Program-made: the position numbers and the translations under genes | Part shown: positions 1-7,501 of the stretch, piece by piece | How the letters are laid out: each line of letters starts with the position of its first letter | Numbering within the stretch: position 1 is the stretch's first letter | Notes under the pieces: model-generated | The model's input: the letters and a program-made list of their open reading frames with translations, nothing else | Database searches by the model: none | What the model was told of the DNA's origin: nothing | Virus record (IMG/VR): IMGVR_UViG_3300038424_000035 | Coordinates: 1-20,095 of that record | Reading direction: 5' to 3' (one strand) | From: a virus | Length of the DNA: 20,095 nucleotides

Positions 1-254
1 ACCGTCGAGAATTGACCGGCCGTAGCATTTGGCACAACGGTCGTGTTAATCGTCGCAGAGATTGACGGGGCTACCGTCGAGAATTGACCGGCCGTAGCAT
101 TTGGCACAACGGTCGTGTTAATCGTCGCAGAGATTGACGGGGCTACCGTCGAGAATTGACCGGCCGTAGCATTTGGCACAACGGTCGTGTTAATCGTCGC
201 AGAGATTGACGGGGCTACCGTCGAGAATTGACCAGCCGTAGCATTCGGCACAAC
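1..254. repeat. 72-bp tandem direct repeat, three identical copies plus a divergent partial copy
   Basis: Copies at 1-72, 73-144 and 145-216 are identical base for base. A fourth, partial copy at 217-254 matches the first 38 bases with two substitutions and then diverges. The array starts at the window edge, so more copies may lie outside. Read on the minus strand each unit codes 24 residues in the frame of the gene at 1-602. Perfect identity beside degenerate copies suggests recent expansion by slippage or recombination. The copy number could also be affected by assembly. Confidence 0.97.
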
Positions 255-602
255 AACTGCTGACGCTCCCCCTGTCTGTGCCGGTTGACCGAACTGGCCG
301 GCGATAGCAGGAGCGGCAACGAGCGATGCCGCCAATACCGTGACGGCGATGGTCGAGAATAAATTAGCAATTGCGTTGACGGAGGCCTGTACCCAAACGG
401 AGGCTGTCGCCGCCACCGTCGAAAATAAACCCGCGACTGCAGCGGGCGTTATGGTCGTGCTGATAGCGAGCGACGGGTCAACAGTTAAGAACTGCCCATC
501 GACATCGGCTGGCGTGTACCATTCAGCGGCCGTTGTGGACGGGCTGTTCGGGGCCGCAAGCGCCCCGGCGACAGCGTTTGGCGTAATCGTAGCGTCTGCC
601 AT
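1..602 (-). CDS. Ala/Thr/Val-rich repeat protein, probable virion structural protein (partial, C-terminus off window)
   Basis: An open minus-strand frame starts at ATG 602-600 and stays open to the window edge (200 codons), so the C-terminus is missing. It begins MADATITPNAVAG and is poor in charged residues. It is built from loose repeats around P-x-A-x-A-G-x-F-S-T-V, which become three exact 24-residue copies (APSISATINTTV...) coded by the 72-bp DNA repeat at 1-216. The start lies 13 bases after the stop of the beta-helix gene at 616-1725, with only a weak AGG upstream. The frame is continuous with the repeat period (72 is a multiple of 3), which supports translation. I recognise no catalytic domain. 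Its low complexity and its place after two beta-helix proteins suggest a fibre, stalk or adhesin-like virion part. That role is inference. Confidence 0.75.
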   Translation of the reverse strand, partial: MADATITPNAVAGALAAPNSPSTTAAEWYTPADVDGQFLTVDPSLAISTTITPAAVAGLFSTVAATASVWVQASVNAIANLFSTIAVTVLAASLVAAPAIAGQFGQPAQTGGASAVVVPNATAGQFSTVAPSISATINTTVVPNATAGQFSTVAPSISATINTTVVPNATAGQFSTVAPSISATINTTVVPNATAGQFST

Positions 603-615
603 TGATTGCCTATGC

Positions 616-1725
616 TTAGAAGTTCATCGTCACCACAGTGGCGAGATGGGGGCCGACAGATAGATTCTGAGTTGCCACGACGGTTTGGGTGACCGGAAAG
701 TATGCCCCGGCAAGTGCGGCGAGGGCAACGGTGACGGGGCTGCTGGCCGCAACGTACTCGCTTGCCCCGATTGAGGGCGGGTTGTCGTAGGCCGTGCCGA
801 TAATGTCCGTCGTGAAATTCATCGGAGCCGCGTCGCCCTGCGTATATGTTCCCGTGTGGTAGAGCCCCGAGCCGGTGCCCGCGATGCGGAAGTCTTCGGA
901 GCCCGGCGTGACGTTCTGGAATTGTGTCGTATTCTTGGCCATACTCGTCAGCCCGCTTGAGCCGGTCGTGTCGGACGAGGCACAGGTCGTCATGGAGTTG
1001 ACGGTGGTATAGGCGGCATGCGACCCGGAGGCGTAGCAGTTCTTCATCGTCAGGGCTGTGCCCGATCCGATGACCCCGTTGTAATTGCCCGCAAAAACGG
1101 AGTTGTAGCAGTAGACGGGTTGTGCCGTCGCTAGATATAGTCCAGCATTATTCGAGGTGGCGTATGTTCCGTGACCGCAGTCGATGTGATTCCAGATATA
1201 GACCGTCAGGTTCGCGGCAGTCGCGCCAAAGGTTAACCCAGGTTCCGAGTATGAATTATTGGCGGCTCCTTGCGTCAGGCAGTCGGAGAGTATCAGGACT
1301 GAACCGGACTGGGCTGCGTTTACGTAGAAATTGTACTGGGCCGCGCTGACGGACGAATGACCGAATTGAAGGCCATCTATGATGACGTAGAACTGGACGT
1401 TTGAGGATGGATGAAAGCTCGCGGCATTAGTGACATAAACCCCATAGGCAGCCGTGGTCTGGTGTCCCAGATGCCGAGCCGCTGCCGTGGTGTGAATCCA
1501 GAGCCAGTTTGTGATCTTCGATTTCGGGAGATTTGCCGTTACCGCAGTCGTGTCCCATGCTGACCACGAATTGTCTACTTTTATCTCTGCGGTGTAGCCG
1601 CTAGACGCAGTGAGGTCGGGATAAGTTCCGTAGAGAGCGGCAAGAGCGCCCTGGAGAGTTGTCCAACTTGTACCGGAGTTCGAACCTGTCGGAGTGACGG
1701 TATAGACCAAAGGTGAAATAGCCAT
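616..1725 (-). CDS. Parallel beta-helix-like virion protein (tail spike or fibre candidate)
   Basis: 369 residues, starting at ATG 1725-1723 behind a good Shine-Dalgarno (GTGAGGTAACGC) and 3 bases after the upstream stop. The N-terminus (VYTVTPTGSNSGTSW) resembles the Y-x-V-S-P-T-G opening common in right-handed parallel beta-helix proteins. The middle is rich in Asn, Gly, Ser, Thr and short hydrophobic strands (for example YVIIDGLQFG, YCYNSVFAGNYNG, MKNCYASGS), as in pectate-lyase-like solenoids. The last 45 residues (VTVALAALAGAYF...) resemble the repeat units of the gene at 1-602. No signal peptide is visible. It follows a larger beta-helix gene, so the two may form successive layers of one spike or alternative receptor-binding proteins. 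Family assignment rests on composition and strand pattern, not on catalytic residues. Confidence 0.72.
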   Translation of the reverse strand: MAISPLVYTVTPTGSNSGTSWTTLQGALAALYGTYPDLTASSGYTAEIKVDNSWSAWDTTAVTANLPKSKITNWLWIHTTAAARHLGHQTTAAYGVYVTNAASFHPSSNVQFYVIIDGLQFGHSSVSAAQYNFYVNAAQSGSVLILSDCLTQGAANNSYSEPGLTFGATAANLTVYIWNHIDCGHGTYATSNNAGLYLATAQPVYCYNSVFAGNYNGVIGSGTALTMKNCYASGSHAAYTTVNSMTTCASSDTTGSSGLTSMAKNTTQFQNVTPGSEDFRIAGTGSGLYHTGTYTQGDAAPMNFTTDIIGTAYDNPPSIGASEYVAASSPVTVALAALAGAYFPVTQTVVATQNLSVGPHLATVVTMNF

Positions 1726-1728
1726 GCG

Positions 1729-3600
1729 TTACCTCACTACCGGGTGCGCCCCGAGGTCCGGCGCCGTGCCGTAAAGGACGCGCACCCCATCTGAATTGCT
1801 GTAGAGCCAAATCGACGCCCCGTCATTCCACGTCATCGGCGAGGCGAGCGTGATGACGTTATTCACATAATCTACCGCCTGAATCTGGACGATGTTTCCG
1901 ACCGTTCCGATCGCTATCCAGTCCGGGAACAACGTCACGCCGTGAGTCAGCGCAGATCCCCACGTTCCGTCCTGGAAGAATAGGGCATCGGGAGTTCCAT
2001 TCGGGTAGCCGTAAGCCGCCGATGGAGCGCCAACGCCAACAACCAGCGTGGTCGAACCGGCACCCGCTCCGACGGCGTGCGTCAGCGGTTCCGCTGCGCC
2101 GATGCAGGGCGACCCGGCTTGTAGGGTCAGGTCCGGGAGTAGCGCGTTAGTCGGGTCGAGGACTGTCTTTTCCGGATTCGTGAACTCCGGGTCGCCGTTC
2201 GCTGTTAGCCAGTTGCTCTCAATCCTATTTGTTCCGGCATAGGCCGGATAAACGTCCGTTCCTCCGCCAGACTGATAAACGATGTTGTTAATGATGGCGT
2301 TTCCGTCGAACTGGTAGCCGCCATACCAGCGTATCCCGCACCCCTCCCATTGGTTAGCCAAGTAGGGAGCCCCGATGTTGTTATAGCGCCCGCTATTGAA
2401 GATGGTGTTGTTGAACACCCGATTGGCGTTGGCGACGCCGTAGGCAGGGGCGGGCGATTGGTACTTCATCAGGATTCCGTTGTTCTGGGCGTGGTAGATA
2501 TCGTTATAGCGGACGATGTTCCCAGAGGTTGTTAGGCATAGACAGTCGCCCCCATCATCCTCCGAGGGAGGGCCAGCATATCCAAGGCGATTGCTTTCGA
2601 TTAGCGCATATTGGTGCGGGGCCTGATAGCAGTCCATGCTTAGTACGCGATGACCCCAGAGCGGAGTAGAAACAGCAGGCGGCACGGAATCGGGGCCATA
2701 AAGAGGCTGTACGCCCGACCAGGGTTCGTTCCCCTCGTTGTGCATATAATTGTGTTTAAAGACGTTGTACTGGGAGAACACCTCTATACAATGATGCCCG
2801 GCGTTGTAGATAACGCCATTCTCTACCGTGTTGTTGCCGCTAACCCAGTCGTATCCAGGGATGCCGATCTGTAGGCCCATCGTCGCGGCAACCTCCGTAG
2901 GAGACACCTCGTAGAGATGTCCTGTGTTCCGAAGGACGTAGTGATGGAGCCAGTTGTGGACGTTCGGCGTAATCGGGGCGTTCGATGTCCACCAGCCCGT
3001 ATATCCGTTTCGGTTAGCGTTGATATCCGTATAGGCGATTTCATTATAGGACGCGCCCCCGACCAAGACGAGCGGACGCCCGTAGTCCTGTGTTATTTCG
3101 GTGTTAGGTGGGCTATCTACATTGATACCCCAAATCTTATGCCAACTCACTGCGGACAGCAGGATACCGTAATAATACCAATACACCGGGGCCGCATGGC
3201 CGGGAATGCCGGTATCCTTGAAATGGATGACGGGCGTTTCGCCCGTGTAGTTTATCCAGGTGATTTTCGCAGACTGCGTGCCCGAGTGGACCGGAGCAAG
3301 CGGGCAGTTGTATGTCCCGCCCCGCAGAATAACCGTGTCTCCGGCGGCGGCGTTGGCGTTGGCCGTGGCCAGCGAACAGCAGGCCACGCTCGTGAGCGGG
3401 GTCGTGCCGTAGGCGCTGGCCCAGGACGCCGTCCCGGTGGGGCTCACCCAATAACCGGGCCCCCCCGACCCACCCCCGCCGATCGTCGTAAATATTGTCG
3501 GTATCGGCTGAAACATCGACCCGGCAAGGAACGCGGGCGACGGCGAGATGGAAAGGCCCGCTATGATGCGGACATTTCCGGTCGATAACGCGGGTGACAT
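1729..3600 (-). CDS. Right-handed parallel beta-helix protein, candidate tail spike / polysaccharide depolymerase
   Basis: 623 residues from ATG 3600-3598, six bases after the radical SAM stop, with AGAGGA upstream. Residues 1-40 could be a virion-attachment region, followed by a Gly-rich linker (GGGGSGGPG). Next comes YWVSPTGTASW with an AAGDTVILRGGTY segment, the classic start of secreted or phage right-handed beta-helix (pectate-lyase-like) domains. Repeating N-x-I/V strands follow (VENGVIYNAG, IRYNDIYHAQNNGILMK, VFNNTIFNSG, NAIINNIVYQSGG). The C-terminal 130 residues look like a separate beta-rich domain. Proteins of this type bind or cleave surface polysaccharide in phage tail spikes. 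I cannot point to catalytic residues, so enzymatic activity is inference. The plus-strand frames over it are shadows. Confidence 0.8.
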   Translation of the reverse strand: MSPALSTGNVRIIAGLSISPSPAFLAGSMFQPIPTIFTTIGGGGSGGPGYWVSPTGTASWASAYGTTPLTSVACCSLATANANAAAGDTVILRGGTYNCPLAPVHSGTQSAKITWINYTGETPVIHFKDTGIPGHAAPVYWYYYGILLSAVSWHKIWGINVDSPPNTEITQDYGRPLVLVGGASYNEIAYTDINANRNGYTGWWTSNAPITPNVHNWLHHYVLRNTGHLYEVSPTEVAATMGLQIGIPGYDWVSGNNTVENGVIYNAGHHCIEVFSQYNVFKHNYMHNEGNEPWSGVQPLYGPDSVPPAVSTPLWGHRVLSMDCYQAPHQYALIESNRLGYAGPPSEDDGGDCLCLTTSGNIVRYNDIYHAQNNGILMKYQSPAPAYGVANANRVFNNTIFNSGRYNNIGAPYLANQWEGCGIRWYGGYQFDGNAIINNIVYQSGGGTDVYPAYAGTNRIESNWLTANGDPEFTNPEKTVLDPTNALLPDLTLQAGSPCIGAAEPLTHAVGAGAGSTTLVVGVGAPSAAYGYPNGTPDALFFQDGTWGSALTHGVTLFPDWIAIGTVGNIVQIQAVDYVNNVITLASPMTWNDGASIWLYSNSDGVRVLYGTAPDLGAHPVVR

Positions 3601-3606
3601 CTTCGT

Positions 3607-4305
3607 TCATCCTCTTCCGGAATTCGGGCACGTCTCGCACGGCAGTTCAATCTCCGCGAGATGCGCCCGCCAATCTGCTGTGAGTGGAATGCCTTTGCCG
3701 GGGTTCTTCAGGCCCCATGCAATACAGCACCCGTAGAGCGTGCTGTTGAAGCAGGAAACCATGTCCGACTCATACCACCAGCACGGCGTCCCTGGATAGG
3801 GTGGCGCGGCGTAGGGGAAGTGGTAGGAAATCTCATTCCATCGCAGACCGATGTGGCCTTGCTCCGCCATGTACTTGCCGACCGCGACACACGCTTCGGT
3901 GTTCGTGCGGGTGCCGTAGCGCATGACAAACTCATCCGTGTAGTGGGAAAGATAGACGCGGTGGTACTTCATCAACAGCGGCAATGCCTCGGGATGCTCC
4001 TTGAACAGCCAGCCGTTCGTCACGAGCATCACGTCGTCGCATTGAAAGATATCGGCGAGGCGGTTCGATATCTCCGCGAACTGTGAGTGCATCGTCGGCT
4101 CGCCGCCCGTGATTTCGAGCGTCTTGATAGGCCCGATGAGCGACCCGATGCGCCGCAACTCGTCGAGCGGCAGTTCCCGCCATTCGATGCGCGGGTCATA
4201 CCACGCCAACTGCTCGCGCACGATACAGTTCGGGCACCGCCGATGGCAGACCCGTGTTATCGGAATCTGTATCCGCTCGACCGTGCGCGTCTCTGAGAAC
4301 TTCAT
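3607..4305 (-). CDS. Radical SAM enzyme with short Cys-rich tail
   Basis: 232 residues, with its ATG at 4305-4303 overlapping the upstream stop as ATGA. The radical SAM signature is CHRRCPNC: Cys20, Cys24 and Cys27 (CX3CX2C) should bind a [4Fe-4S] cluster that cleaves S-adenosylmethionine. It is followed by the SAM-binding GGEP motif at 67-70. The C-terminus holds further cysteines (185, 193, 194, 223, 226, ending CETC), which could hold an auxiliary cluster in the manner of a short SPASM/twitch tail. The protein is short for the family, so the barrel is probably partial. Substrate is unknown. It is translationally coupled to a glycosyltransferase/methyltransferase gene and sits in a sugar-modification cluster, so a sugar, glycan or peptide substrate in virion or host surface modification is the best guess. 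Confidence 0.88.
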   Translation of the reverse strand: MKFSETRTVERIQIPITRVCHRRCPNCIVREQLAWYDPRIEWRELPLDELRRIGSLIGPIKTLEITGGEPTMHSQFAEISNRLADIFQCDDVMLVTNGWLFKEHPEALPLLMKYHRVYLSHYTDEFVMRYGTRTNTEACVAVGKYMAEQGHIGLRWNEISYHFPYAAPPYPGTPCWWYESDMVSCFNSTLYGCCIAWGLKNPGKGIPLTADWRAHLAEIELPCETCPNSGRG

Positions 4306-5489
4306 CGCTCGTCAACTTTTACGACCCAGATTGTCTCCGCAGTGTCGGGCTCTCCGAATCGCTCTGTCACCGCTTCCTGCACGCTATGCCAATGCCAGTC
4401 ATGGCCGCAGAGTATCCGCTTCGCCTTCGGGAGCCAGGCCTCGATGTCCGCCTTCACGGATTCATAGCCGTGATTGCCGTCGATGAACACCATGTCCACC
4501 GACTTGTCGGGGAACAGCGCCGCCGCCTCAAGGCTCGTCATGCGCTTCACCTCAAGGTTCGGGAACTCGCCGACGTTCACTATGAACTCGTCATACACAT
4601 CGTGGTCCGGCACTTCAACGGTCGGACTCCGCACTTCGTTCGGCGAGCCCAGCCAGGTGTCGACCGCCGTGACTTTGCCCTTGCACCCGGACAGCAGAGC
4701 GTGCGTCGAGCGGCCTTTCCAACTGCCGACCTCGACGATGCTCTCCATCCGCTTCGCAGTCTCGAAGAGCCAGTTCAACTCCGGCACGGTCATCCACCCG
4801 CCGATTTCGTTTGTATAGAGTTCATGCTCCTCGCGCATCTTGACCAACATCGCCGCCGCCTCGTAGTCGCTTCGCCCGTATGACCACTTCCCGATATGCG
4901 AGAGAGGGATTGACGGGTCGGCCCAGACCTTGAAGCCGAGTTTGCGGACGCGACGGCAGAACGATAAATCCTCGCCCTCTTCCTTGCCGTTTGCGTCGAG
5001 CCCGATGCCGAACGGCGTGCCGATGTTCAGCACGACCTCCGGCGTGAACTGCTCCAGCACCCGGCGCTTGACGAGCAGGAAGCCCGCGCCCATCGCGTCG
5101 ACCTCAAACAGTCCGGTGCGGGGGATGTCCCAGCGCGTGTGGAACATATTCTTCTCGTCCAGTTTCATGATGAGCGGCCGCGCCTCGCGCTCCTTGCGGA
5201 AATAGACGCCGCCCACAACGTCGAGGTCGTGTTTCATCAGCCGATAAATGCCATATGGCGGGAACGAGATATCGCTATCCAGCCACATCAGAAAGTCGGC
5301 ATTCGTGACGTTCAGGAATGACATCGCCATGTCGTTCCGCGATGCGGAGATAAGCGAGCATTCGTTCGTCAGCACCTTGTGCCCGATGCCGCGCTCATCA
5401 AAATACGAGCGCGCCGCGAGCAACGAGTGTAGGCACTCCGGCTCCAGTTGGCCCCGCATGACCGGGACCGCCAGTAAGACAGTCGGCAT
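4302..5489 (-). CDS. Fusion of GT-A glycosyltransferase (GT2-like) and class I SAM methyltransferase
   Basis: 395 residues, with a strong Shine-Dalgarno (GAGGAGGG) before ATG 5489-5487. The N-terminal half (about 1-205) is a GT-A glycosyltransferase: VLLAVPV strand, SASRNDM segment, metal/nucleotide-sugar motif DSD at 71-73 (FLMWLDSDISF), a GEDLSFC acceptor-side motif near 172-178, and a late His (LSH198). The C-terminal half (about 235-395) is a class I methyltransferase of the Methyltransf_24 type: EVGSWKG at 253-259 as the SAM glycine loop, Asp277 in VTAVDTW, and FIDGNHGY at 335-342. A single chain could add a sugar and then methylate it or a neighbouring group. It overlaps the radical SAM gene by ATGA, implying coordinated synthesis. 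Donor and acceptor cannot be told from the sequence. No membrane segment is visible. Confidence 0.88.
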   Translation of the reverse strand: MPTVLLAVPVMRGQLEPECLHSLLAARSYFDERGIGHKVLTNECSLISASRNDMAMSFLNVTNADFLMWLDSDISFPPYGIYRLMKHDLDVVGGVYFRKEREARPLIMKLDEKNMFHTRWDIPRTGLFEVDAMGAGFLLVKRRVLEQFTPEVVLNIGTPFGIGLDANGKEEGEDLSFCRRVRKLGFKVWADPSIPLSHIGKWSYGRSDYEAAAMLVKMREEHELYTNEIGGWMTVPELNWLFETAKRMESIVEVGSWKGRSTHALLSGCKGKVTAVDTWLGSPNEVRSPTVEVPDHDVYDEFIVNVGEFPNLEVKRMTSLEAAALFPDKSVDMVFIDGNHGYESVKADIEAWLPKAKRILCGHDWHWHSVQEAVTERFGEPDTAETIWVVKVDER

Positions 5490-5506
5490 ATAGCCCTCCT
5501 CGAAAG

Positions 5507-6055
5507 TTATTTGGTCACCGAGCCTCCGACGCCGAGTGGCGCAGGTGTGACAGTCACGCTCACCGAGTCCGCCGTGACTGTCTTATGCACAACCGTGCCG
5601 ACGGGCGCGGCACTCAGATTCTGGCCCTCCAACGCATTGTCTTTTTTAACCTTGACCTTTGTTTCCGGAACGCGAGATTTGTCCATTGCTGGCTCTCCTA
5701 TTCTGACCCCGATGCGGGCCATTATCGTGTTCAACGCAGACGGGTGCGTCATCACCTGACCCGTTGCCGGGTCGATCGTGATAGCCAAATCATCCAAGAG
5801 CGCCGCCATCGAAAAGTCCTTGCGGTCAGTGATGGCAACGTCGGATAGCCCATGTTCAATGAGCCACCCTTGAACGATGGCGCGGGAGCCGTCGTTGCCT
5901 GCTCGGGCGGAGAATATCCTCACTTCAATGCCGGACTGCTTCAGCGTGCGGAGGAATGAGACGACTTCTTCGTTGTCCGCCCCGTAGGTCTTGCCGTTCC
6001 CGGAGGGGAACTTCACGAGAGCCCCGTCGAAATCAAACCCAACCCACCCGTTCAT
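5507..6055 (-). CDS. HAD-superfamily phosphatase with low-complexity C-terminal tail
   Basis: 182 residues starting at ATG 6055-6053, nine bases after the upstream stop, with a short AGGG Shine-Dalgarno. HAD motif I is GFDFDGALV, with Asp8 as nucleophile and Asp10 as acid/base. Motif II is Ser49 in RIFSAR, a probable motif III Lys79 lies in DRKDF, and motif IV is the acidic pair in LLDDLA (Asp88/Asp89). This is the small HAD type often found in phages. The last 70 residues (VKVKKDNALEG..., then Thr/Val-rich TADSVSVTVTPAPLGVGG) lie outside the HAD core and resemble the Ala/Thr/Val-rich tails of the nearby structural proteins. They may be a virion-binding tail. A sugar-phosphate or nucleotide substrate fits the neighbouring glycosyltransferases, but this is inference. 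Confidence 0.82.
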   Translation of the reverse strand: MNGWVGFDFDGALVKFPSGNGKTYGADNEEVVSFLRTLKQSGIEVRIFSARAGNDGSRAIVQGWLIEHGLSDVAITDRKDFSMAALLDDLAITIDPATGQVMTHPSALNTIMARIGVRIGEPAMDKSRVPETKVKVKKDNALEGQNLSAAPVGTVVHKTVTADSVSVTVTPAPLGVGGSVTK

Positions 6056-6064
6056 GACCCTATG

Positions 6065-6481
6065 TCAGGACAGGTGGATGATGCCGGCCGTGGACCATTG
6101 AACCGTGAACGTGCCGTTCGTGGCTGTCTGCGCTCCGCCGAAATCGAAGTAGCAGATGAGGTTGTCGGTCGAGGCCGCCCCGGTGGACTTGTACACGACA
6201 GCGCCCGTTGCGGTCAGCGTAACGCTGGACCACGCGACGTTCGCCCCACCCCATTGACCCCAATGGTTCGTGGTGTCGGTCGTGACGGTGAGGGTCGTGA
6301 TAGAGACTCCGCCCGTGGTGTAGTTGGTCGTGCTGACTTCGCTCGTGACGCTGGACCGGAACTGGTGCGACGAGAGGGCTGTGTAGCCGTTAACGAGCAG
6401 ACAGTACACGGTCGCGGTCGTGAGGTTGATAGCCGCATCCATCACCGAGGACTTGAAATAATCATACAGAAGGGATGCCAT
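6065..6481 (-). CDS. Small phage virion-associated protein (conserved beta-rich type)
   Basis: 138 residues from ATG 6481-6479 behind an ideal Shine-Dalgarno (GGAGGTAAAAA). The layout is one I recognise from many tailed-phage proteins: an N-terminal YDYFKSSVMDAAINL followed by TVYCLLVNGYTAL, a TTGG segment, an NHWGQWGGANVAWSSVTLTATGAVVYK core, then LICYFDFGGAQTATNG and a final WSTAGIIHL. Proteins of this kind are annotated as structural or tail-associated, without a firm biochemical role. No catalytic residues are evident. It has the strongest ribosome binding site in this part of the window, which fits a protein needed in many copies. Confidence 0.72.
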   Translation of the reverse strand: MASLLYDYFKSSVMDAAINLTTATVYCLLVNGYTALSSHQFRSSVTSEVSTTNYTTGGVSITTLTVTTDTTNHWGQWGGANVAWSSVTLTATGAVVYKSTGAASTDNLICYFDFGGAQTATNGTFTVQWSTAGIIHLS

Positions 6482-6484
6482 TTT

Positions 6485-6561
6485 TTACCTCCATGTGGTA
6501 ATGGTCTGTATCGCAAGGGTCATGGTAACATGACCGTCTTGTCGTCGAATGTTTCTTCTTT
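6485..6561 (-). promoter_or_regulatory. Leader before the 138-residue virion protein with a short inverted repeat and a possible 12-codon ORF
   Basis: This is one of only two gaps of about 80 bases between minus-strand genes. It contains the inverted repeat GGTCATGGTAACATGACC at 6518-6535 (7-bp arms, 4-base loop). A 12-codon ORF (ATG 6523-6521, MTLAIQTITTWR) starts inside it, and its TAA at 6487-6485 overlaps the Shine-Dalgarno of the next gene. An upstream ORF ending on the ribosome binding site could couple translation, or the repeat could bind a protein. No -10/-35 pair is convincing. Regulatory function is inference. Confidence 0.3.
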
Positions 6562-6738
6562 TCATTTTGCCAGCGGTGGGTTCTCCACCATCTTGTTCAT
6601 CGGCGGCACGCTGACGAACTTCGCGATGCCCTGCGAGACCCAGACGGCGGCGCAGTCCGCCGTGACGCTCCGCCGCTCGCCGCGATGGGCGCACTTCCAA
6701 TCGACGAGGAACTCGACCTCAATCGTTGTGGGTGACAA
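6562..6738 (-). CDS. Small conserved phage protein, probable TTG start
   Basis: The frame ends at TGA 6564-6562. Its core (VEFLVDWKCAHRGERRSVTADCAAVWV, then SQGIAKFV) matches a short protein layout common in tailed phages: a strand-forming opening, a G-E region, and a late GIA-x-x-V. The recognisable part begins only after 6730. An ATG exists at 6795, but that start would place 19 extra codons inside the HNH gene in another frame. TTG 6738-6736, preceded by GGAGAGG, gives 58 residues and overlaps the HNH stop by 20 bases. Its original start may have been displaced when the HNH gene arrived. Function unknown; similar proteins are encoded among head and head-tail genes. Confidence 0.6.
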   Translation of the reverse strand: MSPTTIEVEFLVDWKCAHRGERRSVTADCAAVWVSQGIAKFVSVPPMNKMVENPPLAK

Positions 6739-7501
6739 TGCGCCTCTCCACGATCTTAAGAGAGTGTAACAGTCGAAGTTCTTGATAAGTCTCATAAAAG
6801 AACTGCCACTTTTGCCGAGTTTCTGGCTTACCGTAGGTTAGGGAATGGCAAGAATCGCACAGAGCAATGAGGTTGATCTGGTCTTCGTTTTTCTTATCTC
6901 CGTCAATATGGTGAACGGGCAATGCTCGCCAAGTAGCCACCGCCCCGCAAAATTGGCACAAATGCTTATCGCGCTGGCGAACTTCATATCTAGTGCGTCT
7001 CACAAATGCGCTCGTATAGGGTTCATAGGAGGCGCCTCCATTCCATGTCGGACTCTTCTCCCCGCTTCGCCCATACATCGGATTTCCTGGACCAGTACAC
7101 CCGAGACGGAAGCAAGAGCGAGAACAATAGATACGCTTCTGGTCAGGGGTTTGTGTTGCGGGAACAAAAATCAACCTCCCGCAATGGGTGCAAGGAATAG
7201 CGACTTTCTCCTCCCAGCGATAGTTATTCGCCCCGCATAGCCATAGGTGATAGCAACGACTAGAACAAAAATTCCTTGCGTTGTTTGTTCGATATTGCTT
7301 ACCCATGAACACTCGTCCGCATTGCTTACAGGCATATTCCCTGGTCTTGCCCTTCCAGCGCGGCGCACCTTTGCCGGATTGAAAAACGCCTAAGCATTTC
7401 TTAGAGCAACAGATTGCGGGGCGTTTGTTGATGAAATAATTGCTCACATAAAACGGCTCCCCGCAAACAACGCACATAATAATGACGCCTTTTTTGCTCA
7501 T
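6719..7501 (-). CDS. Free-standing HNH homing endonuclease with zinc-knuckle array
   Basis: 260 residues from ATG 7501-7499, which overlaps the glycosyltransferase stop as ATGA. A start at 7546 would run further into that gene and is less likely. Three CxxC...CxxxC zinc-binding modules come first (Cys10/13 with a pair near 32-36; Cys58/61/79/83; Cys104/107/126/130). A NUMOD3-like stretch follows (GNPMYGRSGEKSPTWNGG, 139-156), then an HNH nuclease: Cys182/Cys185, His197-His198 in LPVHHIDGD, Asn210 in NLIALC, and CDSCH at 215-219. HNH proteins cut DNA using one metal ion. In phages they often act as homing endonucleases that copy their own gene into related genomes. No intron features flank it. 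The region looks more A+T-rich than its neighbours, which fits transfer. It lacks a strong Shine-Dalgarno and probably relies on coupling. Confidence 0.92.
   Translation of the reverse strand: MSKKGVIIMCVVCGEPFYVSNYFINKRPAICCSKKCLGVFQSGKGAPRWKGKTREYACKQCGRVFMGKQYRTNNARNFCSSRCYHLWLCGANNYRWEEKVAIPCTHCGRLIFVPATQTPDQKRIYCSRSCFRLGCTGPGNPMYGRSGEKSPTWNGGASYEPYTSAFVRRTRYEVRQRDKHLCQFCGAVATWRALPVHHIDGDKKNEDQINLIALCDSCHSLTYGKPETRQKWQFFYETYQELRLLHSLKIVERRIVTHND

Noticed and set aside
1-254. CRISPR array
   Set aside because: The 72-bp units are contiguous and identical with no spacers, and they are in a coding frame.
2917-3588. 223-codon plus-strand frame over the large beta-helix gene
   Set aside because: Arg/Gly-rich antisense translation of the N-terminal beta-helix region; no supporting signal.
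6562-6795. ATG 6795 as the start of the small phage protein
   Set aside because: It adds residues coded out of frame within the HNH gene; TTG 6738 with GGAGAGG fits better, though this is not certain.
6719-7501. Group I intron around the HNH gene
   Set aside because: Flanking genes are complete and separate, with coding overlaps on both sides and no room for intron core sequence.
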